This document shows positions 1 to 19,569 of a stretch of 64,000 nucleotides of DNA, piece by piece. Positions within the stretch are counted from its first letter, which is position 1. The number at the start of each line of letters is the position of its first letter. The stretch is from Nocardia asteroides (GTDB taxonomy: Bacteria; Actinomycetota; Actinomycetes; Mycobacteriales; Mycobacteriaceae), in NCBI RefSeq assembly GCF_021183625.1, contig NZ_CP089214.1, positions 1,240,001 to 1,304,000 of the forward strand, in the 5' to 3' direction. The position numbers and the translations under genes were made by a program. The notes beneath the pieces are model-generated. The model had not been told where the DNA came from. It did no database searches and was given only the letters and a program-made list of their open reading frames with translations.

Positions 1-10970
<10,970 letters not shown>

Positions 10971-11341
10971 CAATCACTCCGTTCTGCCGCACATGTCGCA
11001 TCTCCCCGAGCAGACCTTCAGCGGATGCATCGAGACGGTCCCCGAGGCCGCCTCGCCCGCCCTTTGATTCGGTGCATCACATCCGGCGGATTGCCGACCG
11101 GATGAATGCGCCGCACTACCGAGTCATCCGAACTGTCGTCGGAGTGATCAGCAATGTTTCCGCAAACGCCGAATAGGTGCGGCTTTTCACCGGAAAAAGA
11201 CTTGGGGTTCAGAATCGGCGGCACAAGAAGGCCGTACTACCGCTAACAGCGGGTGAACCGGTTTGCTGGAAGTGTCCCAGCCCCCCGGAAAGCGCTGCGG
11301 CTCCCCAAGCTATACCTAAGGTGCCGCTTATGTGTGGCTCG
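10971..11341. other. Leader and promoter region upstream of the NRPS; no gene seen
   Basis: This is the only gene-free stretch above 300 bases. It separates the lnt stop from the NRPS start. It is less GC-rich than the coding DNA around it. It contains an inverted repeat CATCCGG-N11-CCGGATG (11080-11104) and a short one, CCGCT-AAC-AGCGG (11240-11252); either could be a leader hairpin or a regulator site. A lone CCTAAGG lies near 11315. I found no complete iron-box palindrome, no MbtH-like gene and no polyprenol-mannosyltransferase (ppm) gene, although ppm follows lnt in mycobacteria. Confidence 0.6.
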
Positions 11342-13117
11342 TCACACCGGCTTCGAAACGGCGCTTCCCCGGCGGCGGAGCACAGCGGCGGCGGCCAGGC
11401 CGAGCCCGCACAGCGCGACGGCCAGGTACTCCGGGGCCGGGCCGAGCCGGGTGGCGAGGGTGCGGTCGGTGCGCAGCGGGAGCCGGGCGGTGAGCGCGGC
11501 GGGGACGAAGAGCTCGCTCCGCTCGGTCACCGTGCCGTCGGCGGCGACGATCGCGCTCACGCCGGAGGTCGCGGCCACCACGAGGGCGCGGCCGTGCTCC
11601 ACCGCGCGCACCCGGGACATGGCCAGCTGCTGATAGGTCATCTCGCTGTCGCCGAAGGTGGCGTTGTTGGTGGGCACGGTCAGCAGCTGCGCGCCCGCGG
11701 CGATGGAATCGCGGAAGGCGCGGTCGAAGGCGACCTCGTAGCAGGTCGCGACGCCGATCGGGATGCCTGCCGCGTGCACGGTGCCGGTGCCGTCGCCGGG
11801 CACGAAGTAGCCGGCGCGGTCGGCGTAGTCGGAGAAGAGGCGGAAGAAGCCGCGCAGCGGCAGGTACTCGCCGAACGGCTGGATGATCTTCTTGTCGTGC
11901 CGCTCGGCCGGGCCGGTGGCGGGATCCCAGACGATCACCGAGTTGGTGGTGGTCTTCCGGTCGGCGTTGATCAGCACCGCGCCGACCAGGATCGGGGCGC
12001 CGACCGCGCGGGCGGCCGCGGTGATCGCGGCGGCGGCGTCGGGGTTGCGCAGCGGGTCGATGTCGGAGGCGTTCTCCGGCCAGATCACCACGTCCGGTTT
12101 CGGGGCGCGGCCCGCGGCGATGTCGGCGGCGAGCTGTTCGGTGCGGCGCACATGGTTGTCCAGGACAGCGCGACGCTGGGAGTTGAAGTCGAGGCCGAGG
12201 CGGGGGACGCTGCCCTGCACCGCGGCGACGGTGATCGTGCGGTCGCCCGCCTCCGGGGCGGGGAGGGTCGCGCGCAGAGCGAGGCCGGTGAGCGGGAGGA
12301 GTATCACCGCGGCAGCCGCTGCCGCGAGCGCGGGTCGTCCCGCAGCGGCCCGGGTGCGGCGGGCGAGCGCTGTGGCGAGGTAGGCGAGGCAGGTGCCGGT
12401 GAGGGCTACGGCGAAGCCGATGAGGGGGGCGCCGCCGATGGCGGCCAGCGGCAGGTACCAGCCGTCGGCCTGGCCGAAGGCGAGCCTGCCCCAGGGGAAG
12501 CCGCCGAACGGGAAACTGGAGCGGGCCCACTCGCAGGCCGTCCAGGCCAGCGCGATCCAGAGCGGGCGCACCGGGAGCGGCGCCGTCCAGTACGTCAGCG
12601 CGCCGAACAGCGCGAGGAAGGCCGCGCACGCGGTCGAGAGCGCGAGCCACGGCACCGGGCCGACGTAGATGCCGGTCCACGGCAGCAGCGGGAGGAAGAA
12701 GCCGAACCCGGCCAGCAGCCCGTACCCCGCCGCCCCGCGCGCGGTCCGCGCCCGCTCGAGCACCGGGGTCAGCAGCGCGATGCCGAGCGGGGCGAGGAAC
12801 CACAGGGGTCGCGGCGGGAAGGAGCCGAACAGGAGGAGTCCGGCGAGCAGCGCCGCGGCGGCGCGCAACGAGAATGCACCGCCGGGGAAGCGGAGCCCGC
12901 GGCCGCGACCGGCCGCGGAATCCCCGGCGCCCGGCGCGGACGCGATCGCCGGACCGCGGGCGGGCGGCTCGGCACCAGGAGGCGGCACGGCATCGCCCGG
13001 CCCCGGTGTACCCGGCCGGCCGTCGGCATGCTTCACACTCGGCGCCGGGCCGACGGCCACAGGCGTTTCCGGCCCGACCGAATCACTCCGGGGGGCAGCC
13101 GTCTCCTCAGGCTGCAT
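11342..13117 (-). CDS. lnt: Apolipoprotein N-acyltransferase
   Basis: This membrane enzyme adds the third acyl chain to the N-terminal cysteine of lipoproteins. The 591-residue protein has a long Pro/Ala/Gly-rich N-terminal extension (about 75 residues), then several hydrophobic segments, then a nitrilase-fold domain. The catalytic triad is visible: Glu in VIWPENASDID, Lys in DKKIIQPFGEYLP and Cys in VATCYEVAFD. Its start overlaps the end of the amidohydrolase gene by 11 bases, so the two are probably co-transcribed. In M. tuberculosis this domain is fused to polyprenol-phosphate mannosyltransferase, and in M. smegmatis the two genes are adjacent. Here an NRPS follows instead. The N-terminal extension is the least certain part, because internal starts exist. 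Confidence 0.93.
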   Translation of the reverse strand: MQPEETAAPRSDSVGPETPVAVGPAPSVKHADGRPGTPGPGDAVPPPGAEPPARGPAIASAPGAGDSAAGRGRGLRFPGGAFSLRAAAALLAGLLLFGSFPPRPLWFLAPLGIALLTPVLERARTARGAAGYGLLAGFGFFLPLLPWTGIYVGPVPWLALSTACAAFLALFGALTYWTAPLPVRPLWIALAWTACEWARSSFPFGGFPWGRLAFGQADGWYLPLAAIGGAPLIGFAVALTGTCLAYLATALARRTRAAAGRPALAAAAAAVILLPLTGLALRATLPAPEAGDRTITVAAVQGSVPRLGLDFNSQRRAVLDNHVRRTEQLAADIAAGRAPKPDVVIWPENASDIDPLRNPDAAAAITAAARAVGAPILVGAVLINADRKTTTNSVIVWDPATGPAERHDKKIIQPFGEYLPLRGFFRLFSDYADRAGYFVPGDGTGTVHAAGIPIGVATCYEVAFDRAFRDSIAAGAQLLTVPTNNATFGDSEMTYQQLAMSRVRAVEHGRALVVAATSGVSAIVAADGTVTERSELFVPAALTARLPLRTDRTLATRLGPAPEYLAVALCGLGLAAAAVLRRRGSAVSKPV

Positions 13118-14705
13118 AGATCGTCACACCCCGGTGCACCGTGCGCAGGCAGCGCGGAAGGCGCGCGGCGGGGTCGAGCGACGGCAACCCGGGAACCCGG
13201 GAGCGGGGGTCGGTGGACCAGCGCTGCACCGAATCGGCCGCGGCCGCCACCACGAGGTCGTCGGCTTCCCAGACGGCGTAGGAGGCGGGGGCGCCGGGGA
13301 CCAGCGTGCCCGCGACCCCGTCGCGCACCCCGCCCGCCCGCCAGGCCCCGCGGGTGGCGGCGGCGAAGGCGGCGCGCGGCGAGAGCCCGTGCCCCGGCGT
13401 CCGGTGCTGCACGGCGGCCCGCACCGCCGCCCACGGGTCGAGCGGGGTGACCGGCGCGTCCGAGCCGATGGCGAGCGCGACCCCGGCCGCGGCCATGGCG
13501 GCGAAGGGGTTCAGCGCCGCGGCGCGCTCGGCGCCGAGCCGGGTGGCGTACATGCCGTCCGGCCCGCCCCAGGCGGCGTCGAAGCCCGGCTGCACACTGG
13601 CGATCACGCCCCAGCTCCCGAGCGCGGTGATCTGCTCCGGCGAGATCATCTCGGCGTGCTCGACGCGGTGCCCGCGGGCGGCGACGGCGGGCGCCCCGAG
13701 CTCGGCGGCGACCACCCCGATGCCATCGACCACCGCGTCCATCCCGGCATCGCCGATCACGTGGAACCCGGCCTGCACCCCGGCCAGCGTGCAGGCCCGC
13801 ACGTGCGCGGTGACCCCGGCGGCGTCCAGGTACCCGACCCCGTGCCCGCCCGCGTCGGCGTACGGTTGGCGCAGCAGCGCGGTGCGCGACCCGAGCGAGC
13901 CGTCCACGAAGAGGTCGCCGCCGAGCGCGTGCACCCCGAGCTCGGCGACCAGTGCCCGCGCCTCGTCCTCGTCGTGCACCGCCTCGCCCCAGTAGGCGCG
14001 CACCGAGACGCCGTGGGCGAAGGCGAGCAGCTCGGCCAGGTCGGTGCGGCCCGCGATCTCCGGCCCGCCGCACTCGTGCACCTCGGCGACCCCGTGCGCG
14101 GCGGCGGAGTCCAGCGCCGCGGTGCGGGCCCGGTCGCGCAGCGCGCGGTCGGCGCGCTCCAGCGCGGCGGTGCGGACCAGGTGGTGCGCCGCGGCCCGGA
14201 GCGGCTCGCCCCTGGTGAAGCCCGCGGCGTCGCGCACCCCGGGCACGGCGTCGAGCAGCGCGGTGGAGACGGCGGCGGAGTGCACATCCACCCGGGAGAG
14301 GTAGACGAGCCTGCCCGGCCCGGCGGCGGCGTCGAGCTCGTCGGTGCTCGGCGGGCGCTGCTCCGGCCAGCCGGTGTCGTCCCAGCCGTCGCCGAGCAGC
14401 ACCCCGGACGGGTGCGCGGCGGCGAAGGCGGTGAGCAGCTCCAGGCAGTGCGCCAGCGAGCGGGCCGCGGACAGGTCGAGCCCGATCAGCTTCAACCCCA
14501 GCGCCGTGACGTGCACGTGCGGGTCGACGAAGGCGGGGGCGACGAAGGCGCCGTCCACGTCGATGATCTCCGCGCCCGGGTGCAGCGCCCGCCCCGGCCG
14601 CTCCGCGCCGAGCCACACCACGGTGCCGTCGGTGACCGCCATCGCGGTGGCATCGGGCGAACTCGCGCTGTAGAACCGACCGCCGATGAGCAACTGCGTA
14701 GCCAC
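13107..14705 (-). CDS. Amidohydrolase family protein (YtcJ-like metal-dependent hydrolase)
   Basis: This is a 532-residue predicted metallo-hydrolase. Metal-ligand motifs are present: DPHVHV near the N-terminus (HxH), a His in FHVIGDAGMDAV, and Asp in GSDAPVTPLDPW. It resembles the YtcJ group, for which the physiological substrate is generally unknown; hydrolysis of an exocyclic amide or ring C-N bond is inferred from the fold. I chose GTG at 14705; an in-frame TTG at 14714 is possible, and neither has a clear ribosome-binding site. It lies between fxsA and lnt on the same strand and overlaps lnt, so a shared transcript is likely. Confidence 0.85.
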   Translation of the reverse strand: MATQLLIGGRFYSASSPDATAMAVTDGTVVWLGAERPGRALHPGAEIIDVDGAFVAPAFVDPHVHVTALGLKLIGLDLSAARSLAHCLELLTAFAAAHPSGVLLGDGWDDTGWPEQRPPSTDELDAAAGPGRLVYLSRVDVHSAAVSTALLDAVPGVRDAAGFTRGEPLRAAAHHLVRTAALERADRALRDRARTAALDSAAAHGVAEVHECGGPEIAGRTDLAELLAFAHGVSVRAYWGEAVHDEDEARALVAELGVHALGGDLFVDGSLGSRTALLRQPYADAGGHGVGYLDAAGVTAHVRACTLAGVQAGFHVIGDAGMDAVVDGIGVVAAELGAPAVAARGHRVEHAEMISPEQITALGSWGVIASVQPGFDAAWGGPDGMYATRLGAERAAALNPFAAMAAAGVALAIGSDAPVTPLDPWAAVRAAVQHRTPGHGLSPRAAFAAATRGAWRAGGVRDGVAGTLVPGAPASYAVWEADDLVVAAAADSVQRWSTDPRSRVPGLPSLDPAARLPRCLRTVHRGVTIYAA

Positions 14706-14744
14706 GGAGCACAAGTCTGCCGTACCCGGTGGCGCCGGGCGGGG

Positions 14745-15233
14745 TCAGCCCTTGGTCAGCGAGCGGCCGCCGGAATCGCCTGTCGCCGGATCCCACACCG
14801 TGCGCACGACCGAGCCGTCCACCACGGTGCCGTCGGCGTCGATGATCACCCGGTTGCCCTGCACGGTGTCCAGCACCCGCGCGGCCCGGCGCGCGGCGAA
14901 GGCGGTGAGCGCCGGGCGCAGCAGCGCGCGGGTCGGCGGCAGCAGCACCAGCAGCCCGAGCACCGAGGTGAGAAGCCCGGGGACGAGCACGAGCAGCGCG
15001 CCCGCGGCGACGAGGGCGCCGTCCGCGACGGCGGTGCCCGCCCGCAGCTCGCCGCGGCCGACCCGGCGGAACCCGTCGAGCACCTTCCTGCCCTGCCCGG
15101 CCACGAGCAGGACCCCGACGGCAGAGCAGGCGATGAGCAGCAGGATCGCGGCGCCGACGCCGGCGAAGTGCGCGACGGCGACGAAGGTGGCGACCTCGGC
15201 GACGAGGTAGACGGCGAGCAGTACGGCGGGCAT
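14745..15233 (-). CDS. fxsA: FxsA family cytoplasmic-membrane protein
   Basis: This is a 162-residue membrane protein with hydrophobic helices near both ends of its first 110 residues and a polar C-terminal tail. It matches the FxsA family, named for a protein that relieves phage exclusion in E. coli; the role in actinomycetes is not established. The ATG at 15233 is preferred over an upstream in-frame start because GGAAGG lies just ahead of it. M. tuberculosis also has an fxsA gene two genes from its lnt-containing ppm1, so this neighbourhood is conserved. Confidence 0.88.
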   Translation of the reverse strand: MPAVLLAVYLVAEVATFVAVAHFAGVGAAILLLIACSAVGVLLVAGQGRKVLDGFRRVGRGELRAGTAVADGALVAAGALLVLVPGLLTSVLGLLVLLPPTRALLRPALTAFAARRAARVLDTVQGNRVIIDADGTVVDGSVVRTVWDPATGDSGGRSLTKG

Positions 15234-15295
15234 GGCGTTCCTTCCGGGACGATCTAGGAGTACCAACGCGCGAGCGCCCGATTTTTCTCCCGGCG

Positions 15296-15955
15296 CTACC
15301 CGCCCGGGCGTACCAATCCGGTCTCGTAGGCCAGCACGACGGCCTGCACCCGGTCGCGCAGCCCCAGCTTGGTGAGCACCCGGCCCACGTGCGTCTTGAC
15401 CGTCGCCTCGGAGAGGAAGAGCTCACCGGCGATCTCGGCGTTGGAGCGCCCGGCCGCGATCTGCTCCAGCACCTCGCGCTCGCGGGCGGTGAGTGCCGCC
15501 AGCACCTCGGGGTCGCGGGAGGGAACCGGGTCCTCGGCGATCAGCCGGTCCAGCAGCCGCTTGGTGACCTTGGGTGAGACGACGGCGTCACCGGCGGCGA
15601 CACTGCGGATGGCGGAGACCAGGTCTTCCGGCGGGGTGTCCTTGAGCAGGAAGCCGCTGGCCCCGGCGCGCAGCGCGCCGAGCGCGTGCTCGTCCAGGTC
15701 GAAGGTGGTCATGACGAGCACCTTGCAGCCGTCGCCGGCCTCCAGGATCCGGGCGGTCGCGGTGACCCCGTCCACCACCGGCATCCGGACGTCCATCAGC
15801 ACCACGTCGGGGCGCAGCTCCTTCGCCTTGCCGATGGCGGCGGCGCCGTTCTCCGCCTGCCCGACCACCACGAGGTCGTCGTGCGCCCCCAGCACCATCT
15901 CCAGCCCCATGCGCATGAGTTCCTGGTCGTCCACGACGAGCACGGTGATCGGCAC
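15296..15955 (-). CDS. NarL/LuxR-family two-component response regulator
   Basis: This 219-residue DNA-binding regulator has a receiver domain (residues 1-120: acidic pair in VVDDQE, phospho-acceptor Asp55 in LMDVRMP, conserved Thr in MTTFD, Lys in LLKDT) and a C-terminal LuxR-type helix-turn-helix (LTAREREVLEQIAAGRSN, then ATVKTHVGRVLTKL). It starts 21 bases after the stop of the histidine kinase gene, so the two form an operon and almost certainly a cognate pair. The target genes are unknown; the permease divergent from the kinase is a candidate. Confidence 0.96.
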   Translation of the reverse strand: MPITVLVVDDQELMRMGLEMVLGAHDDLVVVGQAENGAAAIGKAKELRPDVVLMDVRMPVVDGVTATARILEAGDGCKVLVMTTFDLDEHALGALRAGASGFLLKDTPPEDLVSAIRSVAAGDAVVSPKVTKRLLDRLIAEDPVPSRDPEVLAALTAREREVLEQIAAGRSNAEIAGELFLSEATVKTHVGRVLTKLGLRDRVQAVVLAYETGLVRPGG

Positions 15956-15976
15956 GTCCCCACTGTATCGGCGGTG

Positions 15977-17137
15977 TCACGGGGTTTCCCGGTGCACCGG
16001 GAGCTCCGCGGCCACCCGCCAGCGCCCGGACGGTTCGCGCCCGGCCGCCATGACCCCGCCGAGCACCGCGATCCGCTCCCGCATGCCGACCAGCCCGAGC
16101 CCGCTGCCGGTGATCGCGGTGTGCACCGGGACGCCGCCGGTATCGACCACCTCGATGTACACCCGGTCGCCGGTGCGGCGCACGGTGACCCACGCCTTGG
16201 GGTGCGCGCCCGCGTGCCGCAGCGTATTGGTCAGCGCCTCCTGCACCACCCGGTGCACGCCCAGGCTGACCTCGGGCGGGACGTCGTCGAGTTCACCGCT
16301 GAGCTCCAGGTCGACCGCGAGCCCGGTGTCCCGCATCATCGCCACCACCCGGGCGATCCCGGCGGTGCCGTGCTGCGGCAGGTCGTCGGGGGCGTGCTCG
16401 GTGCGCAGCAGCGCGACGGTGCGGCGCAGCTCGCGCAGGGCGTCCCGGCCGGTGCCCGCGATGGTGCCGAGCGCGCGCTCGGCGGCGTCGGGGTCGCGGC
16501 GCAGGGTGTAGCGGGCGCCGTCGGCCTGCACGATCATCACGCTCACCGTGTGCGCGACCACGTCGTGCAGCTCCCTGGCGATCCGGGTGCGCTCGGCGGC
16601 GACGGCGTCGTGCGCGCGGCGCTCCCGGTCGTAGTCGGCGACCGCGAGCCTGGCCTGCACCTCGGTGTCGTAGGCGTGCCTGGCGCCGGTGAACTCGGCC
16701 AGCGTCCAGCACAGCGCGTAGAAGGTGATCGTGAAGGCGATCACCGCGGTCGGGTCCTGGTGCAGCACCAGCGTGGTGCTCACGCCGTCGGCGAGCAGCA
16801 GCGCCAGATAGAACAGCCCCTGTCGCCTGCCCACGTAGGCGACCAGGGTGTACAGCGCGAGCCCGAGCCCGAGCGAGCTCGGGTGCAGGGTGTGGTCGCC
16901 GAGCGCGCCGGAGAGCCCGGTGCTCAGCTGGGAGAGCACGAACAGCGCCAGCGCGGCGGTGCGCGGGTAGACCCGGCGCACCACCACCGGCAGCGGCAGC
17001 AGCAGCGCGAAGACCAGGAAGACCGGCTTCTGGGTGCTGCCCTGCAGCGCGGTCAGGTCGAGCAGGAAGAGCCCGAGGGCGAGCACCGAGTCGGCGACGA
17101 CGGGGTTGTCTCGGACCCACAGGCTGAACCGGCGCAC
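15977..17137 (-). CDS. Sensor histidine kinase, HisKA_3 type (DesK/LiaS-like)
   Basis: This 386-residue membrane kinase phosphorylates the adjacent response regulator. The N-terminal half has five or six hydrophobic segments with no large extracellular domain, so it may sense the membrane itself. The phospho-acceptor His is in RIARELHDVVAHTVSVMIV. The ATP-binding part has an N-box region (EALTNTLRHA) and a G2 motif (GSGLGLVGMRERI). The start is GTG at 17137, with GTG at 17146 as an alternative. Only 33-42 bases separate it from the divergent permease gene. Confidence 0.95.
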   Translation of the reverse strand: MRRFSLWVRDNPVVADSVLALGLFLLDLTALQGSTQKPVFLVFALLLPLPVVVRRVYPRTAALALFVLSQLSTGLSGALGDHTLHPSSLGLGLALYTLVAYVGRRQGLFYLALLLADGVSTTLVLHQDPTAVIAFTITFYALCWTLAEFTGARHAYDTEVQARLAVADYDRERRAHDAVAAERTRIARELHDVVAHTVSVMIVQADGARYTLRRDPDAAERALGTIAGTGRDALRELRRTVALLRTEHAPDDLPQHGTAGIARVVAMMRDTGLAVDLELSGELDDVPPEVSLGVHRVVQEALTNTLRHAGAHPKAWVTVRRTGDRVYIEVVDTGGVPVHTAITGSGLGLVGMRERIAVLGGVMAAGREPSGRWRVAAELPVHRETP

Positions 17138-17179
17138 GCCGCCCACCCTAGGCCGGTGGCCGTCTGCTTGGCTGGGACC

Positions 17180-17947
17180 GTGCAGGTGACGGACTGGATG
17201 GTGCTGCTCACGGCGGCCGCGGCCGCGGGCTGGGTGGACGCGGTGGTCGGCGGCGGCGGGCTGATCATCCTGCCGACGCTGCTCCTGGTCGCGCCCGGCA
17301 TCACGCCGCAGACCGCGCTCGCCACCAACAAGATGGCGGCGGTCGCGGGCACCTTCGCCTCGGTGCTGACCTTCGCCCGCCGGGTGCCGCTGCGCTGGCC
17401 GGTGCTGATCCCGGCGGCGCTGCTGGCCGCGGTGACGGCGGCGGCGGGTGCCGCGGCGGTCTCGCTGATCGACCGTGAGCTGTTCATCCCGATCGTGCTG
17501 GTGGTGCTGGTCGGGGTGGCGATCTTCGTGACGCTGCGGCCCGCGATCGGGGTCACCATGGCGACCGACCCGCCGACCCGGCGGCGCACGCTGCTGGTGA
17601 TCGGGCTCGCAGCCGGGCTGATCGGCTTCTACGACGGCATTCTCGGCCCCGGCACCGGCACCTTCCTGATCATCACCTTCGCCACCCTGCTCGGCACCGA
17701 GTTCGTGCGCGCCGCCGCGATGGCCAAGGTGATCAACTGCGGCTCCAATGTCGGCGCGCTGCTCTACTTCGCGCTCACCGGGCACATCCTGGTCGCGCTC
17801 GGCGCGGCCATGGCGGTGACGAACATCGCCGGCGCGGTGGTCGGGTCGCGGATGGCGCTCGCCCGCGGGGCCGGGTTCGTCCGGATCGTGCTGCTGGTCG
17901 TTGTGCTCGGGATGGTGCTGCGGCTGGGCTGGCAGCAGTTCGGCTGA
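17180..17947 (+). CDS. TauE/SafE (UPF0721) family membrane permease
   Basis: This 255-residue protein has about eight hydrophobic segments and duplicated motifs typical of the family: GGGGLIILPTLLL with NKMAAVAGT in the first half, and YDGILGPGTGTFLI with KVINCGSNVGAL in the second. TauE/SafE proteins are predicted to move sulfonates, sulfoacetate or other organic anions across the membrane; the substrate here is unknown. The GTG at 17180 gives the most family-like N-terminus. It is transcribed away from the kinase-regulator operon, and the two starts share a very short promoter region, so co-regulation is plausible. Confidence 0.9.
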   Translation: MQVTDWMVLLTAAAAAGWVDAVVGGGGLIILPTLLLVAPGITPQTALATNKMAAVAGTFASVLTFARRVPLRWPVLIPAALLAAVTAAAGAAAVSLIDRELFIPIVLVVLVGVAIFVTLRPAIGVTMATDPPTRRRTLLVIGLAAGLIGFYDGILGPGTGTFLIITFATLLGTEFVRAAAMAKVINCGSNVGALLYFALTGHILVALGAAMAVTNIAGAVVGSRMALARGAGFVRIVLLVVVLGMVLRLGWQQFG

Positions 17948-18015
17948 CCCGGCGGTGCCCGCGACACGACACCCCGCGCGGCGAATTCGGATCGCGGGGA
18001 GCGCGCGCCACCGGC

Positions 18016-18021
18016 TAGCGT
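18016..18021 (+). promoter_or_regulatory. Candidate -10 element (TAGCGT) for leaderless tldD
   Basis: TAGCGT ends six bases before the GTG start of tldD, where transcription would begin at or next to the start codon. No clear ribosome-binding site precedes the start. The -35 region is not clear. Confidence 0.5.
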
Positions 18022-18027
18022 GGGCGG

Positions 18028-19569
18028 GTGAGCATTTCGCACTCCCCCGGCGCACCGCACGAGGTGGACGCCGAATTCCTCGCGCTGCCGCTGCGCCGGT
18101 TGGCCGACGCGGCACTCGGCGCCGCCCGCGACGCCGGGGCGTCGCACGCCGACCTGCGGGTGCACCGCCTGGTCACGCAGTCGATCCGGCTGCGCGACGG
18201 CCGGGTCGAGGCGATCACCGACGGCACCGAGCTCGGCTTCGCGGTGCGGGTGATCGTCGACGGCACCTGGGGCTTCGCCTCGCACGCGGTGCTGACCGCG
18301 GAGACCGCGGCCGAGGTCGCCCGCCGCGCGGTGCACGTGGCCACCACGCTGCGGGCGCTGAACCGCGAGCGCGTCGAGCTGGCCGACGAACCGGTCTACG
18401 CCGACGCGCGCTACGTCTCCGACTACGCGATCGACCCCTTCGCGGTGCCGACCGGCGACAAGGTCACGCTGCTGCAGGAGTACTCCGAGCGGCTCGCCGC
18501 CGCCGACGGCGTCGATCACGTGTCGGCGTCGGTGCTGCAGGTCAAGGAGCAGACCTTCTACGCCGACACCGCGGGGTCGGCGATCACCCAGCAGCGGGTG
18601 CGGCTGCACCCGCAGCTGGAGGCGGTCACGGTGGACGCGGGCTCGGGCGTCTTCGAGTCCATGCGCACCCTTGCCGCCCCGGCCGGGCGCGGCTGGGAGT
18701 ACGTCACCGGCGCGGACGGGGTCTGGGACTGGGCCGACGAGCTGGCCCGGATCCCCGGCTGGCTGGCCGAGAAGGTGAAGGCGCCCGGCGTCGTCGCCGG
18801 CCCGGCCGACCTGGTGATCGACCCGACCAACCTGTGGCTCACCATCCACGAGTCGATCGGCCACGCCACCGAGTACGACCGCGCCATCGGCTACGAATCC
18901 GCCTACGCGGGCACCTCCTTCGCCACCCCCGACAAGCTGGGCACGCTGCGGTACGGCACCCCGGTCATGCATGTCACCGGCGACCGCACCGAGCGCTTCG
19001 GGCTGGCCAGCACCGGCTGGGACGACGACGGCGTGGCCGGGCAGCGCTGGGACCTGGTGCGCGACGGCGTGCTCGTCGGCTACCAGCTGGACCGGGTCTT
19101 CGCGCCGCGGCTCGGGCTGGAGCGCTCGAACGGCTGCTCCTACGCCGATTCCCCGCACCACGTGCCGATCCAGCGGATGGCGAACGTCTCACTGCAGCCC
19201 GACCCCGAGCGCGATACCAGCACCGCCGAGCTGATCTCCCGGGTCGAGGACGGCATTTACATCGTCGGCGACCGCTCCTGGTCGATCGACATGCAGCGGT
19301 ACAACTTCCAGTTCACCGGGCAGCGCTTCTTCCGGATCCGGAACGGCGAGCTGGCCGGGCAGCTGCGCGACGTCGCCTACCAGGCCACCACCACCGACTT
19401 CTGGGGCGCGATGGAGGCCGTGGGCGGGCCGTCGACGGTGCGGCTCGGCGGCGCCTTCAACTGCGGCAAGGCGCAGCCGGGGCAGGTCGCCGCGGTGAGC
19501 CACGGCTGCCCGTCGATCCTGGTGCGCGGCATCAATGTCCTGAACACCCGAGCGGAGGCGGGGCAGTGA
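18028..19569 (+). CDS. tldD: TldD metallopeptidase
   Basis: This is the catalytic subunit of the TldD/TldE heterodimeric zinc protease, which cuts unfolded peptides (for example microcin B17 leaders in E. coli). The protein is 513 residues. The HExxxH metal motif is in WLTIHESIGHATEYD. The C-terminal part carries the conserved NCGKAQPGQ and SHGCPSILVRG segments. The start is GTG at 18028, seven bases after a TAGCGT hexamer. The stop overlaps the GTG of the partner gene in a GTGA arrangement, so the two subunits are translationally coupled. No RiPP precursor is apparent nearby, so general peptide clearance is the safer reading. Confidence 0.95.
   Translation: MSISHSPGAPHEVDAEFLALPLRRLADAALGAARDAGASHADLRVHRLVTQSIRLRDGRVEAITDGTELGFAVRVIVDGTWGFASHAVLTAETAAEVARRAVHVATTLRALNRERVELADEPVYADARYVSDYAIDPFAVPTGDKVTLLQEYSERLAAADGVDHVSASVLQVKEQTFYADTAGSAITQQRVRLHPQLEAVTVDAGSGVFESMRTLAAPAGRGWEYVTGADGVWDWADELARIPGWLAEKVKAPGVVAGPADLVIDPTNLWLTIHESIGHATEYDRAIGYESAYAGTSFATPDKLGTLRYGTPVMHVTGDRTERFGLASTGWDDDGVAGQRWDLVRDGVLVGYQLDRVFAPRLGLERSNGCSYADSPHHVPIQRMANVSLQPDPERDTSTAELISRVEDGIYIVGDRSWSIDMQRYNFQFTGQRFFRIRNGELAGQLRDVAYQATTTDFWGAMEAVGGPSTVRLGGAFNCGKAQPGQVAAVSHGCPSILVRGINVLNTRAEAGQ

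Noticed and set aside
11018..11224. 68-residue open frame on the minus strand in the NRPS leader
   Set aside because: It has no ribosome-binding site, no recognisable motif and would start at GTG inside the leader. A regulatory leader peptide cannot be excluded, but nothing supports it.
11305..11325. Possible IdeR/DtxR iron box upstream of the NRPS
   Set aside because: Only one half (TTAGG on the minus strand) is present. The second half does not match and it lies over 330 bases from the start, next to the lnt stop.
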